A stretch of 10,956 nt of DNA, taken from Mobilitalea sp. (GTDB taxonomy: Bacteria; Bacillota_A; Clostridia; Lachnospirales; Lachnospiraceae). A model generated the notes under the pieces. It saw only the letters and a program-made list of their open reading frames with translations. It was not told the origin of the DNA and searched no databases. Below, piece by piece: positions 7,523-10,956 of the stretch. The DNA is taken from the NCBI GenBank assembly GCA_029974875.1, contig JARKQP010000770.1:1-10956 (forward strand), read 5' to 3'. The position numbers and the translations under genes were made by a program. Position 1 is the first letter of the stretch; every line of letters begins with the position of its first letter.

Positions 7523-7528
7523 TTGTTT

Positions 7529-7846
7529 ATGGAGAAGGTAATTGGGCTTTTATTTGATATAGAGAAAAAAGCAAACCAAATTATTGAACGCGCTAATGAT
7601 GAAAAAAGCGAGCTCTTAGAGGAAAACGAACGGGCAATCGCCAAAATGGAAGCAGACATAGCGGAAAAAAATAATGCGAGGCTCAACCAGCTGTTAGCCC
7701 AGGCAGAGCAGGAAATTGAGGCAGAAAAGCAGCAATTATTGGAAGGCAGCAACAAACAGCTTTCAGACTTAGAAGCCACCTATCAGTTAAGCCATGATGC
7801 CCTGGTGGAAAAGGTATTCCAAGGCATCATACAGCATGAAGCATAA
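7529..7846 (+). CDS. V/A-type ATPase peripheral stalk subunit (NtpF / AhaH / G-like)
   Basis: A 105-residue, highly charged, almost wholly helical protein rich in Glu, Lys, Gln and Ala, with long heptad-like runs from about residue 10 to 90 (for example AEKNNARLNQLLAQAEQE). It has no membrane segment. Such small coiled coils pair with subunit E to form the outer stalk of V/A-type ATPases and often begin the operon before subunits C and I, as here. The ATG at 7529 is chosen because AAGGAGG lies 6 bases upstream; a TTG at 7523 touches that site. Assignment comes from composition, size and position, because coiled coils are poor family markers. The gap to the next gene is 26 bases. Confidence 0.8.
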   Translation: MEKVIGLLFDIEKKANQIIERANDEKSELLEENERAIAKMEADIAEKNNARLNQLLAQAEQEIEAEKQQLLEGSNKQLSDLEATYQLSHDALVEKVFQGIIQHEA

Positions 7847-7872
7847 AATGTAATGGATAGATGGAGGTTATT

Positions 7873-8910
7873 ATGGAGACTTCAATATCTTATAGCGGAA
7901 TAAACACGAAAGTGAAGGCTATGAAAACAAAGCTGGTCAGCAAGGAGGACGTTACCCGGATATTAAGCTTTGAGACTGTTGTAGATTTTATCGCCTACTT
8001 AAAGAAACACCCGGGCTACCATGACCTGTTCCAGAAATACGATGAGAGGGAAATTCACCGTGGTGAGGCGGAGCGTGTTTTTATTAACGGCCTCTATCTG
8101 GATTACGCAAGAATATACCGTTTTGCCAATGATGTGCAGAGGAAGAACTTAGAGCTTATCTTCTTCCGCTACGAGGTCAATGTGCTGAAGGCCTGTATCC
8201 GCCTGATCCATACGACGGAAAGCGCCTACGACCTTTCCCTGTTCCATCCCTTTTTCACAAAGCACTCCCAGATCGATATTAATAAACTCTCCGTATCACG
8301 TTCCATGGATGAGTATATTAATAACCTAAAGGGTACACAGTATTATAACCTATTTAGTAAGATGGGCAGCAAGGGTAACCTCTCCTCCTTTGATTATGAG
8401 ATGGCCCTGGATGTTTATTATTTTACAAAATCCTGGAGGATGAAGGATAAAATACTGACGGGAGACAACCGTAAGGTCTTTACCCACCGGCTGGGCGCAG
8501 AGATTGACCTTTTGAACATCATGTGGATTTACCGTTCGAAGAAAATGTACGACATGAATTCCACCGATATTTTTACCTATTTAATACCCATCAATTATAA
8601 GCTTACCATAGCCCAGCTCTCAAAGCTGGTAGCTGCGGTCACGCTGGATGAATTTATGAACCTGTTGAATACTACAAAATATAAGGATTTTGCCCTACAC
8701 CTGAAAAACGGTACCATGGAGCAGGAATATGACCGTATCATCAACCGGATCTATCTGTACCAAATCACTAAATACCCTGCCTCCATGACTGTAGTCAATT
8801 ATTATCTGTTCCGTAAGGATAAGGAGATCGATATGTTGACCACCGTCCTGGAATGCATCCGGTACGGATTAGATCTTAAGAAAAAACAAGAATACCTTCA
8901 CCAACTATAG
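7873..8910 (+). CDS. ntpC: V/A-type ATPase subunit C (d-type, central stalk socket)
   Basis: This 345-residue soluble protein matches the V/A-type subunit C/d (AC39) family in length, mostly helical character and landmarks. It opens with SISYSGINTKVKAMKTKLVS, where family members begin with a Tyr-containing N-terminus leading into a K-x-K-L helix. Later come the repeated domain features IYRFANDVQRKNLELIFFRYE and GAEIDLLNIMWIYRSKK, typical of the helical bundles that form the funnel. The funnel sits on the proteolipid ring and receives the rotor shaft. The start at 7873 has GGAGG 5 bases upstream; an ATG at 7861 lacks one. It lies between the stalk gene and ntpI, as in other V/A operons. No defects were seen. 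Confidence 0.93.
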   Translation: METSISYSGINTKVKAMKTKLVSKEDVTRILSFETVVDFIAYLKKHPGYHDLFQKYDEREIHRGEAERVFINGLYLDYARIYRFANDVQRKNLELIFFRYEVNVLKACIRLIHTTESAYDLSLFHPFFTKHSQIDINKLSVSRSMDEYINNLKGTQYYNLFSKMGSKGNLSSFDYEMALDVYYFTKSWRMKDKILTGDNRKVFTHRLGAEIDLLNIMWIYRSKKMYDMNSTDIFTYLIPINYKLTIAQLSKLVAAVTLDEFMNLLNTTKYKDFALHLKNGTMEQEYDRIINRIYLYQITKYPASMTVVNYYLFRKDKEIDMLTTVLECIRYGLDLKKKQEYLHQL

Positions 8911-8927
8911 TACTGGGGGGATAGACC

Positions 8928-10847
8928 ATGATTGAAAAGATGAGATTTATTAGTATTACCGGACCAAAAAACGACTTTGACCGGGTTGTGAACCAATATC
9001 TGACGAAGTACGATATCCATCTTGAAAATGCATTAACGGAGCTTAGTACTTCCTATAACCTGAGACCCTTTGCCGAAGCCAATCCCTACAAGGAATTAAT
9101 CAGCAAATCGGAGGATCTGGTCAAAAAGCTGGAGCACCCGGAGCTGTCTGCGGATAAGCTGATGGCGCCGGAGGAAGCCGCAGGCGTGATCGAGTCAGCC
9201 TATGCCATGCTGTCTGACCTGAATTTAAAGAAGCGGGAGCTGAAAAAGCAGCGCCAGGAATTTAATGAGCTGCTGACACAGATTGAGCACTTCCGCCACC
9301 TGGATTACAATATCCACCAGATCATTAATTTAAAATTTATAAAATTCCGTTTCGGAAAGGTTCCCCATGAATTCTACACCCGTTTTTCAAAATTCGTATA
9401 TGAGAATTTGAATACTGTTTTTTACGAATGTGAACGGGACCGCGATTATATTTGGGGGATTTATTTTGTTCCGGCAAACGAGGCAATCCGGATCGATGCC
9501 ATTTACGCTTCGCTCCATTTTGAACGGATGAAGCTGCCGGATGCCTATGACGGGACGCCGGAGGAATCCTTCCATTCCATTATGGAGAAAATCACAGAAA
9601 TTAACAATGAGCTGAATGATACCTATGCACTCATCAAGGAACGCCTGAATAATATTTCAGAGCAGCTGGAGCTGGCCCATTATACGGTAAATTTGCTTTC
9701 CAGGAATTTTGATGTCAGGAAGATGGCTGCCTGCACCAAGGACAAGGGCAAGGATGAGGTGTTCTATATCATCTGCGGCTGGATTTCTAATGAGGATTCA
9801 GAAAAATTATTAAAGGAAGGGGAAGCAGATCCCCTGGTCTACTGCGTGATTGACGATGGGCAGGCCGACGAGGAGAAAAAGCCTCCGACAAAATTAAAAA
9901 ACCTTAAAATCTTTAAGCCCTTTGAGATGTTTATTAAGATGTACGGGTTACCGGCCTACAACGAGATTGATCCCACCTCCTTTGTAGCCATAACCTACTC
10001 CATTATCTTTGGCATCATGTTCGGGGATGTGGGCCAGGGGCTGTGCCTGTTCATCGGAGGTATCCTCCTCTTCAAGCTAAAGAAGATGAACCTGGCAGCC
10101 ATTATTTCCGTAGCCGGAGTATTTTCCGCCATCTTCGGCTTTATGTATGGCAGCGTGTTCGGCTTTGAGCATTGGATTAAAGCGGTCTGGCTGTCGCCCC
10201 GGGAAAATGTTATGACGGTCCTCCTCACCTCGGTGGGCTTTGGCGTATTCCTCATCCTGCTTGCCATGATTTTTAATATCATCAACGGAATCAAGGCAAA
10301 GGACTGGGGGCGGGTGCTCTTTGATACCAACGGGATTGCAGGCCTTCTGTTTTATGCCGCTTTAATCCTCAGCGTTGTGTTTATATTTACCGGCAGGCCC
10401 CTGCCCGGTGTCGTCATTATGGTGATTTTCTTCGGTCTGCCGCTGCTGCTGCTCTTCTTTAAGGAGCCCTTGACCCATCTGCTGGAAAAGCGGTCGAAGA
10501 TTTTTCCGGAGCATAAGGCCATGTTTTTTATGGAGACCTTTTTTGAGCTCTTTGAGGTCCTGCTCAGTTATTTAACGAATACCATCTCCTTCCTCCGTAT
10601 TGGCGCCTTTGCCTTGAGCCATGCGGGAATGATGGCCGTCGTGATATTGCTTTCCGGTGCAGAATCCGGTTCCCCAAATATCCCTGTGCTTCTCATCGGA
10701 AACCTGTTAGTGGTTGGCCTGGAAGGCCTGATCGTTGGAATACAGGTGCTCCGTCTGGAGTATTATGAGATGTTCCGCCGCTTTTATAAGGGGAATGGAC
10801 GCGAATTCAAATCCTATAAAAATAAGTTAAAAAATTCGAACTACTAA
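8928..10847 (+). CDS. ntpI: V/A-type ATPase subunit I (membrane a-type subunit)
   Basis: The a-type stator subunit carries the ion half-channels beside the proteolipid ring. At 639 residues it has a large cytoplasmic N-terminal half with helical hairpins (about 75-125 and 220-255). From about residue 350 it has a C-terminal half of seven or eight membrane helices. The family motif GIMFGDVGQG is near residues 363-371. The two functional arginines are present: Arg557 in SFLRIGAFALSHAGM and Arg609 in VLRLEYYEMF. ATG at 8928 follows a G-rich site (GGGGGG) by 7 bases, a weaker match than its neighbours. It lies 17 bases after ntpC and before a probable proteolipid gene. All membrane landmarks suggest an active motor. 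Confidence 0.96.
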   Translation: MIEKMRFISITGPKNDFDRVVNQYLTKYDIHLENALTELSTSYNLRPFAEANPYKELISKSEDLVKKLEHPELSADKLMAPEEAAGVIESAYAMLSDLNLKKRELKKQRQEFNELLTQIEHFRHLDYNIHQIINLKFIKFRFGKVPHEFYTRFSKFVYENLNTVFYECERDRDYIWGIYFVPANEAIRIDAIYASLHFERMKLPDAYDGTPEESFHSIMEKITEINNELNDTYALIKERLNNISEQLELAHYTVNLLSRNFDVRKMAACTKDKGKDEVFYIICGWISNEDSEKLLKEGEADPLVYCVIDDGQADEEKKPPTKLKNLKIFKPFEMFIKMYGLPAYNEIDPTSFVAITYSIIFGIMFGDVGQGLCLFIGGILLFKLKKMNLAAIISVAGVFSAIFGFMYGSVFGFEHWIKAVWLSPRENVMTVLLTSVGFGVFLILLAMIFNIINGIKAKDWGRVLFDTNGIAGLLFYAALILSVVFIFTGRPLPGVVIMVIFFGLPLLLLFFKEPLTHLLEKRSKIFPEHKAMFFMETFFELFEVLLSYLTNTISFLRIGAFALSHAGMMAVVILLSGAESGSPNIPVLLIGNLLVVGLEGLIVGIQVLRLEYYEMFRRFYKGNGREFKSYKNKLKNSNY

Positions 10848-10857
10848 ACTTAAGGAA

Positions 10858-10891
10858 GCGCAAAAAAATAATATGTGAAATTATTTTTCGC
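10858..10891 (+). repeat. AT-rich hairpin between ntpI and the presumed ntpK
   Basis: GCG, AAAAA and TAAT on the left pair with ATTA, TTTTT and CGC on the right, with a one-base and a two-base bulge and a 7-base loop. It starts 11 bases after the ntpI stop. The bases after it are not a U-run, so read-through is expected. A role in mRNA processing or stability at the proteolipid gene boundary is inferred. Confidence 0.5.
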
Positions 10892-10936
10892 AGATACCTA
10901 TATATAAAAACACTTAAACCTAAGGAGGACCTTATT

Positions 10937-10956
10937 ATGATTATCAAAATAGTTGT
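10937..10956 (+). CDS. Start of a gene, probably V/A-type proteolipid subunit K (cut by window edge)
   Basis: Only six full codons, MIIKIV, are visible. The ATG at 10937 follows a very strong AAGGAGGA site by 7-8 bases. A hydrophobic start directly after ntpI fits subunit K, which follows NtpI in known V/A-type operons and must be made in many copies. Too little sequence is present to prove this. Confidence 0.55.

Larger units (their letters stand above)
7122..7528. other. Divergent intergenic control region between the F-type and V-type operons
   Basis: About 400 bases of AT-rich DNA with no supported gene. It contains a direct repeat of TGCAC spaced by 10 bp (7174-7178 and 7184-7188) and a second direct repeat of TGCCGTG near 7198 and 7227. 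A TTGACG hexamer lies at 7278-7283 with no convincing -10. The 3' end holds the leader of the V-type operon with several CCTCC and GGAGG segments. Short peptides can be read (an 18-codon and an 11-codon frame) but none has a ribosome binding site. Regulatory sites for both operons are expected here, but none can be named. Confidence 0.6.

Noticed and set aside
7396..7779. 127-residue minus-strand frame rich in Ser and Phe across the start of the V-type operon
   Set aside because: It is the antisense image of a coiled-coil gene (Ser, Leu and Phe opposite Glu and Lys codons) and runs through the leader.
7861..7875. ATG at 7861 as the ntpC start
   Set aside because: The GGAGG of the gene lies inside that extension and is spaced correctly for the ATG at 7873.
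9995..10330. 111-residue minus-strand frame opposite ntpI
   Set aside because: Antisense to the membrane domain of ntpI, with composition mirroring it and no supporting signal.

Overview
The window carries two rotary ATPase gene clusters placed head to head. On the minus strand is an almost complete F-type ATP synthase operon. On the plus strand is the start of a V/A-type ATPase operon. The gene content, strong AGGAGG-type ribosome binding sites, moderate GC with AT-rich gaps, and protein style all point to an anaerobic Gram-positive of the Clostridia. A relative of Lachnospiraceae is my best guess, from memory of the families and not from any search.

Layout. Positions 1-6393 (minus strand, read right to left) encode atpB, atpE copy 1, atpE copy 2, atpF, atpH, atpA, atpG, atpD and the first codons of atpC. 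This is the classic bacterial order, except that atpE is present twice in tandem and no intact atpI is seen upstream of atpB. In its place, 6587-7030 encodes a small unrecognised protein with a signal-peptide-like N-terminus and a hydrophobic second half. It has a strong ribosome binding site and a good candidate promoter at 7093-7121, so it is probably the first gene of the atp transcript. The 193 bases between it and atpB contain a coding-like stretch, possibly a decayed C-terminus. Positions 7122-7528 are an AT-rich divergent control region. Positions 7529-10847 (plus strand) encode a coiled-coil peripheral stalk subunit (NtpF/AhaH type), subunit C/d (NtpC) and the membrane subunit I/a (NtpI). 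The probable start of the proteolipid subunit K lies at the right edge.

How the parts work together. AtpB plus the AtpE ring form the membrane motor, and AtpF and AtpH form the stator. AtpA, AtpD, AtpG and AtpC form the catalytic head and rotor. Both AtpE copies keep the ion-binding Glu but lack two of the side-chain ligands of the well-studied Na+ c-rings (Gln to Ile, Ser to Ala), so H+ coupling is the better prediction. In the V-type cluster NtpI carries both membrane arginines expected of a working motor. Its ion cannot be judged because subunit K lies outside the window.

The most notable non-coding structure is a pair of 61-bp tandem repeats between the two atpE genes. Each unit can fold into two hairpins, and one base pair shows a compensatory change between copies. 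Further hairpins lie between atpE and atpF, before atpG, and between ntpI and the presumed ntpK. Proteolipid genes in both operons are therefore bordered by RNA structure, which may help set the high subunit dose they need. I see no mobile element, CRISPR array, tRNA or rRNA.
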